A stretch of DNA of 56,478 nt. Source: a virus. The stretch covers positions 1-56,478 of IMG/VR virus record IMGVR_UViG_3300037487_000664. One strand, written 5' to 3'. The notes under the pieces are model-generated. The model had not been told where the DNA came from and did no database searches. It saw nothing but the letters and a program-made list of their open reading frames with translations. Below are positions 21,341 through 28,536 of the stretch, in pieces. How positions within the stretch are numbered: position 1 is the stretch's first letter; every line of letters starts with the position of its first letter. Position numbers and translations under genes: made by a program.

Positions 21341-21745
21341 ATGGCCGACGCAGTTGCTTCTCAAACGCTTTTTGATGGCGAGCGTTTGGCCATCATGAAG
21401 TTCACCAATATTTCTGATGGCACGGGTGAAACCAAAGTCAGCAAAGTAACGCCATCCAGCCTAACGGCTAACAGCCGTGGCAAGGCGTGCTCCGCTGTCA
21501 CCATTACAAAAATCTGGGTTACCACGCACGGCATGCAGGTGCTGCTGTACTGGGACGCCACCACCGACGTGCTGATAATGGCAATACCGCAAAACACCAA
21601 TCAGACTTTAGATTATCGCGATATAAGCGGGCTGTGGAATAACGGCGGGGCCGGTGTCACGGGTATCATTCAGTTTTCAACTGCCGACGCCAGCGCAGGC
21701 GACAGCTACACCGTGACCCTTGAGATGGTTAAGACCTACGCCTGA
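21341..21745 (+). CDS. Structural-region protein, unknown function (134 aa)
   Basis: Begins MADAVASQTLFDGERLAIMK. Beta-strand-rich, with RGKACSAVTITKIWVTTHGM, QVLLYWDATTDVLIMAIPQN and ending YTVTLEMVKTYA. It looks like a small jelly-roll-type virion protein. Ribosome site AGAGGAAG. It follows a stable hairpin, which may set its expression level. Confidence 0.7.
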   Translation: MADAVASQTLFDGERLAIMKFTNISDGTGETKVSKVTPSSLTANSRGKACSAVTITKIWVTTHGMQVLLYWDATTDVLIMAIPQNTNQTLDYRDISGLWNNGGAGVTGIIQFSTADASAGDSYTVTLEMVKTYA

Positions 21746-21770
21746 GACCGTTAAGTTAGGAGACACGTAA

Positions 21771-22193
21771 GTGGCTGACGTAAAAATCTCGGGGATGACG
21801 CCGGGAACTGCGCTGACAGGCGCAGAGCTTTTTGAAAGCGTCCAGACCGCCGCCACGGTGTCGCTAACTGCGCCTCAAATCAAGGCGTACAGCAACCAGT
21901 CCGGCTACACGTACAACGTCCCCATTACCGGTTTCAGCCTGACCATCGGCGCAGCCATTCAAGTGTTGGTGCTAAACCCGGCGGGCGTTTTGGCCACCGG
22001 AACGGTCATCCTTCCCGTTGCGCCGCTGGACGGCGATCAAGTGCGTATCAGCACCACGCAGACCATCACGACCCTCACCCTTACGCCTAGCGGCACGCAG
22101 ACCATTGCCAACGCCGTGACCACGCTGGCGGGCAACGGCTTTGTCGCGTACCTGTACTCGACGGCGCAGAACAAGTGGTTCCGGGTGGGCTGA
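21771..22193 (+). CDS. Structural-region protein, unknown function (140 aa)
   Basis: GTG start with TTAGGAGACACG upstream. MADVKISGMTPGTALTGAEL followed by FESVQTAATVSLTAPQIKAY looks like the short N-terminal virion-attachment module that begins many phage fibre proteins (KISxMT/LPxGxxLTGxE). The remainder is a beta-rich domain (TTLTLTPSGTQTIANAVTTL) ending in YSTAQNKWFRVG. A head fibre or decoration role is possible. Confidence 0.7.
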   Translation: MADVKISGMTPGTALTGAELFESVQTAATVSLTAPQIKAYSNQSGYTYNVPITGFSLTIGAAIQVLVLNPAGVLATGTVILPVAPLDGDQVRISTTQTITTLTLTPSGTQTIANAVTTLAGNGFVAYLYSTAQNKWFRVG

Positions 22194-22861
22194 TGTTGGG
22201 CTTCTCGCTATCCAGCAGGATTAAAGACGCCGCCGAGCAGCTCTCTGAGGCGACCGCTCCGTTTGCCCCTCCGGCAGGCGCACCGCCCATGGGCGGAGCC
22301 CCTCCAATGGGTATGCCGCCGATGGGTATGCCGCCGATGGGTATGCCGCCGATGGGCGGACCCCCAATGGGTATGCCCCCTCCAATGGGTATGCCGCGCC
22401 CGCCCGGATTGCCGCCGGGTATGCCCCCGCCGGGCATGCCGCGCTCGCCGACCATGCCGCCGCAAGGCCCGGCCCCCTCGCCCCTGCAGGGTCTGCCCTC
22501 GTTCAAGTCGCCGCCACTGGCGGCGTTCTTGCAGGGGCCGAAAGGCCAACTCGCGCAAACCTCAAAGCCCGTCGGCTTTGCCCGAGGCGGGCTCGCCATG
22601 GCCAAGGGCGGCGCGTGGACGCGCAAGGAAGGCCAGAACCCCGAAGGCGGTTTAAACGCCAAGGGCCGTGCGTCATTGAAGGCGCAGGGCCAAAACATAA
22701 AGCCGCCCGTGACGGCCAAGCAGGCGGCGAAGTCGCCAACTTCGGCTGCGCGTCGCAAGAGCTTTTGTGCTAGATCAGCAGGTCAAGCAGCAATGTTCCC
22801 TGATGCTGCGCGCGATCCCAATAGCCGTCTTAACAAGGCAAGGCGCAAATGGGAGTGCTGA
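22193..22861 (+). CDS. DUF6321-like virion-region protein with proline-methionine repeats; C-terminus apparently exchanged
   Basis: 222 residues from the ATG at 22193, overlapping the previous stop (TGATG). After MLGFSLSSRIKDAAEQ, residues 25-85 are MPPMG repeats encoded by a tandem 15-bp unit. The C-terminal domain (WTRKEGQNPEGGLNAKGRAS; RRKSFCARSAGQ; SRLNKARRKWEC) fits DUF6321-type phage proteins. The final RKWEC codons overlap the start of the HNH gene. A second version of the same C-terminus (RPTRKALSLRKWECR) lies just after the HNH gene, so this gene has probably been split and repaired by the insertion. Confidence 0.75.
   Translation: MLGFSLSSRIKDAAEQLSEATAPFAPPAGAPPMGGAPPMGMPPMGMPPMGMPPMGGPPMGMPPPMGMPRPPGLPPGMPPPGMPRSPTMPPQGPAPSPLQGLPSFKSPPLAAFLQGPKGQLAQTSKPVGFARGGLAMAKGGAWTRKEGQNPEGGLNAKGRASLKAQGQNIKPPVTAKQAAKSPTSAARRKSFCARSAGQAAMFPDAARDPNSRLNKARRKWEC
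22843..22858 (+). repeat. 16-bp direct repeat flanking the HNH insertion, left copy
   Basis: GCGCAAATGGGAGTGC, identical to 23327-23342. It codes for (R)KWEC of the DUF6321-like protein and also contains the ATG of the HNH gene. Confidence 0.9.
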
Positions 22862-23283
22862 CCTTTTGCTGCCGTAAGTGCAAAACAGAAAAACTGCTTG
22901 ATGCAGAGAATTTCCCTCCGCACAAACATACGACATCGGGGTTTGATAGCTGGTGTCGCCCGTGTCGCCGCGCTTACCGTAAAAAATACCGCAAGTTGGC
23001 GGGCGTGCGACCTGATCAGGAACACCTTGTAGAGGTCGCTCGAAAAAGCGTTGCGTGCGTAATTTGTGGTGACACTTACGGGCTAGTAGTTGATCACGAT
23101 CACCGAACGGGTCGTGTGCGCGGCGCGCTTTGCCTACGATGCAATATGGGTTTAGGGCATTTCAGAGATGACCCAGAGCTGTTAGAATTAGCGGCATTGT
23201 ATATCCGGGGTGAGTGCGCTTGCGGAGAGTGCGTTCCGATTTGGGGAGGTCGCCCCGATGAAGCGGCGTATATAAGTCAATGA
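22849..23283 (+). CDS. HNH endonuclease, recombination endonuclease VII type (probable homing nuclease)
   Basis: 144 residues. An N-terminal zinc finger is made by CRKC (8-11) and CRPC (36-39). The endonuclease VII core has CVIC (70-73), the catalytic VDHDHRTGRVRGALC (81-95) and CLRCNMGLGHFRDDP (95-109). Such genes are often free-standing homing endonucleases. Its ATG lies inside the last codons of the DUF6321-like gene, and its stop overlaps the start of the displaced C-terminus. Expected to nick or cut HNH-free relatives near the RKWEC codons and so spread itself. Confidence 0.88.
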   Translation: MGVLTFCCRKCKTEKLLDAENFPPHKHTTSGFDSWCRPCRRAYRKKYRKLAGVRPDQEHLVEVARKSVACVICGDTYGLVVDHDHRTGRVRGALCLRCNMGLGHFRDDPELLELAALYIRGECACGECVPIWGGRPDEAAYISQ

Positions 23284-23348
23284 TGCAGGACGAAAAGGGC
23301 CGTCCAACTCGCAAAGCCCTCTCTTTGCGCAAATGGGAGTGCAGGTAA
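23280..23348 (+). pseudogene. Displaced original C-terminus of the DUF6321-like gene
   Basis: The 22 codons read MMQDEKGRPTRKALSLRKWE and end CR. DEKGxPTRKALxLRKWxC is itself a normal DUF6321-type C-terminus, but here it has no gene body: the body is upstream of the HNH gene with a different ending. It overlaps the HNH stop (ATGA). GGGAG within its RKWEC codons also serves as ribosome site region for the next gene (23350), which may explain why it is kept. Confidence 0.75.
23327..23342 (+). repeat. 16-bp direct repeat flanking the HNH insertion, right copy
   Basis: GCGCAAATGGGAGTGC, identical to 22843-22858; the unit between the copies is 484 bp. Confidence 0.9.
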
Positions 23349-23349
23349 C

Positions 23350-25179
23350 ATGGACGGGTTCAAGAACACCACGAAGACCCAGTACTCCATGGGCGGCTAC
23401 GCGACAGGCGGATCGGCCAAGTTCGGCAAGGTCATGCGCGAGTTCAAAGCAGGCACGCTGCACAGCGGCTCGAAGAAAGGCCCCGCAGTAACCAACCCCA
23501 AGCAAGCCTTTGCCATCGCGGCGTCGGAGGCGCGCAAGGCCCCGATGAAGAAGCAGGCGGGTGGCCCCGTTGCCAACAAGACGGGCACCCGGACTGATCC
23601 CGAATACGGCGACTTTGTGGCGGCTGGCGCTGCCAAGCCCTCCGCCATGGCGGTTAAGAAGCCCGCTCCGATGGCCAAGAAGGCCGTTCCGGTGGCGTCG
23701 CGCACGCCGATGGTCCCCGCAAAGAAGCCGATGCCCCGCGCCATGTTTGGCGATGAAGCCGCCGCTGCAATGGACCGCTCTGGCAAGGCGGGCATGACCG
23801 CCGCCGAAAAGCGCGAAGGCTACAACATGGGCGGCTCTGCCATGCGCATGGCTGAAGGCGATTACGGCTATAAAAAAGGTGGCCGTACCAAAGGCCCCAA
23901 AGTCATGGCGGAGAAAACGGTCGCTACCAAGCGCACGGCGACGCCAACCATGAACGCGCAAGAGATGCGCACCATGGAGCGCTATCAAACCGCCATGGCC
24001 TCGCGGCCTAACCGTCAACCTATTGTGGCCGAAGGCAAGCGCACTGCCGCAGCCCTCACGCCAATCCTCCGCCGCGCTATGGCCGCTGCGCCTCCCGCCA
24101 TGAATGAGGGTGCCCTCCCAATGACCCCTCCCGCCATGAAGAAGGGTGGGAAAGCCCGATTTCAAGTAATGCGTAAGGCCGAGGGCGGTGCCGTTACCCT
24201 GTCGTTCACGCCTCCGAGCGCCCCTCCCGCCGGGCAGCGTTGGATACAACGCGACGACGGGCAACTGCTGCTTGTCAGCACCGACCCCAACGCCACTTAC
24301 GTTGGGCGCTCCGGCACTGTCAAAAAGGTCAGCGACCTGTCTGTCTACCAAGGCGGTGAGGCGGGTAGGCCTGCGGCTAACTTTGTAGCTAACACCGCCC
24401 CCGACGTGCTTGCCAACCTGCGTCGTGTAGGTGGCCTAGATGCCAGCTACGATGTTCCCGATGCCGGGGAGATCGGCAACCGTCAAAACGCCAAGCTCTC
24501 CTTTACCCCTCCCGGCGTCGCCCCCGCCGGGCAGCGTTACGTGCAGCGCGACGACGGGGCTCTTGTGCTTGTCAGCACCGCCCCCAACGCCACTTACACT
24601 GGGCGCTCGGGCACTGTTAAAAATGTTAGCGACCTGTCCATTTACCAAGGCGGTAACGCTTACATCCCGGCTGCTAACTTTGCGGCTAACAGCGCGCCCG
24701 AGGTTATTGCTAACTTGCAGCGGGTCGGCGGCCTTCCTGACGCGTATAAAGCGCCTGCGGCGGGGACGCTCGCGCCTCCCCCACCGAGACCTATGCCCCC
24801 CGCAACGAGGTCTGTGCCACCCCCCGGATCAAAAACTACGCTTCCTACAAGCAGCGTTGCCGGTGGGCAAATGGGTTCCGTGTCGAACCCCGCTTTCCAA
24901 AGCACGGGGAACGTCGACCCCCGCAATTTGGCCGAGACTTACCGCGCCAGCGTGCCGGGCTACAGCTACGGCGAAGACCCCGCTGGCGAGAGGCAGTTCT
25001 TCAGATACGCCGTGGCTCCCGGCGCTCCGCCGCCCTACAAGACAGGCGGCGCGGTCTCCGTGCCCAAGACGGCCCTCGCCGCTCGCACCGCGCAGAAGCA
25101 CACCGCTGCCATGGCCTCGCGGCCCAACCGCAAACCCGTGGTCGGCGGGGATATGCGCAAGGGTGGCACGTCCCGCTAG
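23350..25179 (+). CDS. DUF6496-like protein with internal duplicated domain (609 aa)
   Basis: The N-terminus MDGFKNTTKTQYSMGGYATG and KVMREFKAGTLHSGSKKGPA with NPKQAFAIAASEARK matches DUF6496-type phage proteins. Residues 60-220 are a low-complexity A/K/P/M region. Two tandem copies of a domain of about 95 residues follow (residues about 281-375 and 381-475), each with LSFTPPxxxPAGQRxxQRDD, STxPNATYxGRSGTVKxVSD and LANLxRVGGL. Two copies of MASRPNRxPxV flank the region. The domain may be an interaction module of a virion or ejection protein; this is inference. Confidence 0.7.
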   Translation: MDGFKNTTKTQYSMGGYATGGSAKFGKVMREFKAGTLHSGSKKGPAVTNPKQAFAIAASEARKAPMKKQAGGPVANKTGTRTDPEYGDFVAAGAAKPSAMAVKKPAPMAKKAVPVASRTPMVPAKKPMPRAMFGDEAAAAMDRSGKAGMTAAEKREGYNMGGSAMRMAEGDYGYKKGGRTKGPKVMAEKTVATKRTATPTMNAQEMRTMERYQTAMASRPNRQPIVAEGKRTAAALTPILRRAMAAAPPAMNEGALPMTPPAMKKGGKARFQVMRKAEGGAVTLSFTPPSAPPAGQRWIQRDDGQLLLVSTDPNATYVGRSGTVKKVSDLSVYQGGEAGRPAANFVANTAPDVLANLRRVGGLDASYDVPDAGEIGNRQNAKLSFTPPGVAPAGQRYVQRDDGALVLVSTAPNATYTGRSGTVKNVSDLSIYQGGNAYIPAANFAANSAPEVIANLQRVGGLPDAYKAPAAGTLAPPPPRPMPPATRSVPPPGSKTTLPTSSVAGGQMGSVSNPAFQSTGNVDPRNLAETYRASVPGYSYGEDPAGERQFFRYAVAPGAPPPYKTGGAVSVPKTALAARTAQKHTAAMASRPNRKPVVGGDMRKGGTSR

Positions 25180-25192
25180 TCTGAGCTATAAT
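25164..25192 (+). promoter_or_regulatory. Possible promoter within the late region
   Basis: TGGCAC (25164-25169), 17 bases, TATAAT (25187-25192), in the 3' end of the DUF6496-like gene and the gap before the connector gene. The perfect -10 is unusual for this G+C-rich late region, so an internal promoter is plausible. Confidence 0.3.
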
Positions 25193-25253
25193 GCGACAAA
25201 GACAGGTCCGCTCCAGCTAGTGGGCTGCTGACTAATCCCAGCGGGCAGGTCTA

Positions 25254-26240
25254 ATGGCTTATTCTAACACCGTTTCGCAGACCGTCTTCAACACCCGTAG
25301 GGTGATTGATAACGCTGTTCGACGTTGTAAACTGACGTCTCAACAAATTACGGCTGAATACGTCAGCATTGCCAACGACGCGCTTTACCTGCTGCTATCT
25401 GATCTGGCCAATCAGGGCGTGCCCCTGTGGTGCATCGAAAAGCTGATTATGCCGCTGTACGACGGGGTGGGCACGGTGGCTCTGCCCGCCCGCATCGTGG
25501 ACGTGCTTAACTCCAACCTGCGCTATCTGCAGGAGGTCACCGGCACAAATACCGACACCTCCACGTCTCGGACAGTGGCTTTCGGGGATGCCGTGTTCGT
25601 CTCTACGGTGGGCATCCGGTGGTCGGCGGCTTCGGTTCCGATCATCTTTGAGCGGTCTGATGACAACATAACGTACACGACCATCCAGACCGAGACGCCC
25701 AGTGCCGTGAGCGGAGAGTGGACGTGGTACGATCTGGATAGCAGCGTCGCGGCAGAATACTTTCGCGTCAGTGCCAGCTCCGGCACGCTCGGCTTTTCCC
25801 AGATATATCTAGGCAATACGCCCACGGAAATCCCGCTGGCGCGTTTAAACAGGGACGACTACACCAATCTGCCCAACAAGGCGTTTCAGTCCAACAGGCC
25901 CCTGCAGTTCTGGTTTGACCGATCCCTGACGCAGCCGGTTATGAACCTGTGGCCCGTGCCAAACGCGGCGGCGACAGAGTACCAACTTACGCTGTGGTGC
26001 CACCGCTACATCATGGATGTCGGCACCCTTACGCAAGAGATCGAGGTTCCGCAGCGCTGGTACGAGGCTATCGTAGCGCTGCTGGCTGCTAAACTGGCGT
26101 TAGAGCTGGTGGAGGCCGATCCGCAGCTCATTCCTCTGCTTGACGGAAAAGCCGCTCAGGCGTTGGCGACGGCGCAGGCGGAAGAGCGCGACAACAGCCC
26201 GATCATGTGGTCGCCAAACATCAGTATGTATACAAGGTAA
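25254..26240 (+). CDS. Head-tail connector / packaged DNA stabilisation-like protein (328 aa)
   Basis: Begins MAYSNTVSQTVFNTRRVIDN. The N-terminal helices (NDALYLLLSDLANQGVPLWC) and the C-terminal helical region (EVPQRWYEAIVALLAAKLAL; ELVEADPQL) enclose a beta-sandwich insert of about 110 residues (VFVSTVGIRWSAASVPIIFE). The terminal helices with WPVPNAAATEYQLTLWCHR match the gp4/gp6-type adaptor proteins that sit under the portal. A second, shorter adaptor-like gene is at 34586-35239. Confidence 0.65.
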   Translation: MAYSNTVSQTVFNTRRVIDNAVRRCKLTSQQITAEYVSIANDALYLLLSDLANQGVPLWCIEKLIMPLYDGVGTVALPARIVDVLNSNLRYLQEVTGTNTDTSTSRTVAFGDAVFVSTVGIRWSAASVPIIFERSDDNITYTTIQTETPSAVSGEWTWYDLDSSVAAEYFRVSASSGTLGFSQIYLGNTPTEIPLARLNRDDYTNLPNKAFQSNRPLQFWFDRSLTQPVMNLWPVPNAAATEYQLTLWCHRYIMDVGTLTQEIEVPQRWYEAIVALLAAKLALELVEADPQLIPLLDGKAAQALATAQAEERDNSPIMWSPNISMYTR

Positions 26241-26542
26241 TGGGCGTCTACCTAAACACTCTCGGGCGCGCGACCCTAGGCATCGGCATCTGCGGGCGCT
26301 GCAGCCGTAAGTTCTCGCTTGACGATCTGTGGTCCGATCCCAACTCGCCGGGCCTTCGCGTGTGCGCGGTTGATCGGGACGATTTTGACCCCTACCGGTT
26401 ACCGGCCCGTCAACCCGAGACCCTCGCCCTGCGCTACCCCCGGCCAGATACGCCGATTGGGACCGACCCGGCGGGTCTGCCCACTGAAGATGACAACTAT
26501 TTCCTGATTACCGAAGACGGAGAGGATTACCTCCTGCCATGA
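26240..26542 (+). CDS. Small structural-region protein with CxxC motif (100 aa)
   Basis: The ATG overlaps the previous stop (TAATG). MGVYLNTLGRATLGIGICGR with CGRCSRKFSLDDLWSDPNSP has a CxxC and a later Cys. The tail is acidic (TEDDNYFLITEDGEDYLLP). The design (CGRCxxKFxxxDLxxDxNxPGLxVC) is frequent beside connector genes in this phage type; metal binding is inferred. Confidence 0.7.
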   Translation: MGVYLNTLGRATLGIGICGRCSRKFSLDDLWSDPNSPGLRVCAVDRDDFDPYRLPARQPETLALRYPRPDTPIGTDPAGLPTEDDNYFLITEDGEDYLLP

Positions 26543-27630
26543 GCGTTCCGTCAAATCTTGTACCCACCCGCATTACGCAGCTTCCCGAGTACATGGGCAC
26601 CAGCGACTTGGGGTACGTGCCCTACGTCCTGAGCGGCGTCACGTACAAGGTCTCCCTAAATGCCATTCTCGCTGCGGGTTATGTTCCGACGACCCGCACC
26701 GTCACGGCGGGTGCCGGACTAACGGGCGGCGGCGCGCTATCCAGCGACATTACCCTGTCGGCGAGTTTCTCGGCTACCAATCCCGCCGCCGGGAACACCA
26801 CGGCGTCTCCCGGCTCGGCCTCGACGCTTGCCCGCAGCGATCACGTACACCCGGCGGTTAACTTAGCATCCGCCACACAAACTCAAGGTGTGCTCCCCTT
26901 GAGTAGCGGTGGCACCAACGGCGCGCTGACGGCGGTCGCTGGGGCCATTGTCTACTCTTCCGGGAGCGCGATGGCGTTCAGCGCTGTAGGCACCATCGGG
27001 GAAGTGCTTACGTCCAACGGGGCAGGCACGCCGACTTGGGCGGTGCCCGCCGCTGGCGGAGTAACCAGCGTCGCCGCCAGCGGCGGCACGACGGGGATGA
27101 CGTTCAGTGGCAGTCCCATTACGACCTCGGGCACCTTGACGTTGGCGGGGACGCTTGTCGTAGCCAACGGCGGCACAGGCGCAACGACCCTTGCGGCCAA
27201 CAATGTCCTGCTGGGCAACGGCACAGGCGCACTTCAGGTCGTGGCCCCCGGCACTTCGGGGAACGTCCTCACCTCGGATGGCACGACGTGGGCCTCGACG
27301 ACCCCTACTGCTGGCGGCGTAACCAGCGTCGCCGCCAGTGGTGGCACGACGGGTATGACGTTCAGTGGCAGCCCGATTACGACCTCGGGCACGTTGACCT
27401 TGGCGGGGACGCTTGTCGTAGCCAACGGCGGCACGGGCGCAACGACCCTCACGGCGAACAACGTCTTGTTGGGCAACGGCACGAGCGCACTGCAGGTCGT
27501 GGCCCCCAGCACCTCGGGAAATGTGCTAACGTCCAACGGAACAACGTGGGCCTCGACGACCCCCGCCGCCATCCCTACAGTACCTGCTGGTGCCAGTATC
27601 TACACAGCTAACAACTTTGGAGGCTTCTGA
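26539..27630 (+). CDS. Tail-fibre-like protein with a duplicated 86-residue module (363 aa)
   Basis: The N-terminal attachment-like segment (RITQLPEYMGTSDLGYVPYV) is followed by glycine/threonine-rich repeats typical of fibres (TVTAGAGLTGGGALSSDITL; LARSDHVHPAV, a classic fibre motif). Residues 173-258 and 259-344 are a near-perfect tandem duplication (258 bp, 27055-27312 and 27313-27570), each with GGVTSVAASGGTTGMTFSGS and VANGGTGATTL. ATGA overlap with the previous gene. Probably part of host recognition. Confidence 0.8.
   Translation: MSVPSNLVPTRITQLPEYMGTSDLGYVPYVLSGVTYKVSLNAILAAGYVPTTRTVTAGAGLTGGGALSSDITLSASFSATNPAAGNTTASPGSASTLARSDHVHPAVNLASATQTQGVLPLSSGGTNGALTAVAGAIVYSSGSAMAFSAVGTIGEVLTSNGAGTPTWAVPAAGGVTSVAASGGTTGMTFSGSPITTSGTLTLAGTLVVANGGTGATTLAANNVLLGNGTGALQVVAPGTSGNVLTSDGTTWASTTPTAGGVTSVAASGGTTGMTFSGSPITTSGTLTLAGTLVVANGGTGATTLTANNVLLGNGTSALQVVAPSTSGNVLTSNGTTWASTTPAAIPTVPAGASIYTANNFGGF
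27055..27570 (+). repeat. Tandem 258-bp repeat (two copies) inside the fibre gene
   Basis: Two head-to-tail copies with period 258 bp (86 codons) and few differences. Copy number could change by recombination, altering fibre length. Confidence 0.85.
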
Positions 27631-28076
27631 TGCCCGTTACATCCACCCCGATCTTCGCGCAGACGCCATATGCTAAGTCGCTGACGCTGGCCGCGCAGAC
27701 TGCGTGTACCACTCGCGCTCCAACCGCTACGGCAAGTTTGGCGGGGGCTAACATCACGGCCTTCGTGCCCGTCTCGACCAACGGACTGCGGATTGACAGT
27801 ATCCAAGTCAACAACTGCGGCACTGGCATCTCGACCGCCAACGCTGCCCAGCTTGTTGACATCTGGATGTGGGACGGCACGACGGCGTTTCTGATTGCTG
27901 AAATCCCGGTTCTTGCCACGACGCCCAGCACGACCGCTGCGGCGTTCAACACGACCTTCACCTTCCCGCAGCCGCTGAACCTGCCTGCTGCGTTTGCTCT
28001 GTATGCCAGCACAACGGTTACGACCACGGCGGCTGGTACGGCGCTGCAAGTGACGGCCTACGGCGGGGCTTACTAA
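27630..28076 (+). CDS. Beta-rich structural-region protein (148 aa)
   Basis: Begins MPVTSTPIFAQTPYAKSLTL; ATG overlaps the fibre stop (TGATG). Alternating strands with NGLRIDSIQVNNCGTGISTA, QLVDIWMWDGTTAFLIAEIP and FPQPLNLPAAFALYASTTVT fit a small jelly-roll virion protein. No family recognised. Confidence 0.7.
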   Translation: MPVTSTPIFAQTPYAKSLTLAAQTACTTRAPTATASLAGANITAFVPVSTNGLRIDSIQVNNCGTGISTANAAQLVDIWMWDGTTAFLIAEIPVLATTPSTTAAAFNTTFTFPQPLNLPAAFALYASTTVTTTAAGTALQVTAYGGAY

Positions 28077-28531
28077 TGACAACGGCGACGGCGGCTTTTG
28101 ATTATCACACGATTGCCAGCCCCAGCCTTGTTGGGGCTACGCTAAGAAATGCCGTTGAGCCGACTACGGTGACCACTGTGGCGGCGACCGGGACCATCAT
28201 CTACGAAATTAACAACCAGTCGGTGGTGTACTCGACGGCCAGTGCCACGGCCAACTGGACCCTGAACATCGTCTATTCCAAGGCGATGCCGCTCAATGCG
28301 TACTTGGCTATCGGCCAGAGCGTGACGGTTGCCAACATGGTGACGCAGGGCGCGACGGCCTACTACAACAACGTGTTGCAAATTGACGGTGTGACGGTTA
28401 CGCCAAAATACCAAGGTGGGACGGCCTACGCCGCAGGTAATGCCAGCAGCATCGACGTTTACACCTACACGGTAACCAAGACGGCAGATCGGACGTACAC
28501 GGTCTTCACGTCGCAGACAAAGTTTGCTTGA
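28076..28531 (+). CDS. Structural protein sharing a domain with the large fibre at 35240-37174 (151 aa)
   Basis: TAATG overlap with the preceding gene. Residues 25-150 are clearly homologous to the C-terminal 135 residues of the 644-aa fibre protein: shared blocks include ATGTIxYxIxxQSVxY, SANWTxN, FLVTQGATAYYN-like and GNASxIDVYTYTVxKTA. Thus this gene is a free-standing copy of a fibre C-terminal domain. It may form a tip or collar piece, or be a source for domain exchange. Confidence 0.75.
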   Translation: MTTATAAFDYHTIASPSLVGATLRNAVEPTTVTTVAATGTIIYEINNQSVVYSTASATANWTLNIVYSKAMPLNAYLAIGQSVTVANMVTQGATAYYNNVLQIDGVTVTPKYQGGTAYAAGNASSIDVYTYTVTKTADRTYTVFTSQTKFA

Positions 28532-28536
28532 GCCGC

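Noticed and set aside
22087-22758. A 223-codon minus-strand frame with GGIPIGG repeats
   Set aside because: Complement of the MPPMG-repeat gene; no ribosome site and strand opposite to the operon.
23188-24351. A 387-codon minus-strand frame opposite the DUF6496-like gene
   Set aside because: High-G+C antisense shadow with no domain and no start signal.
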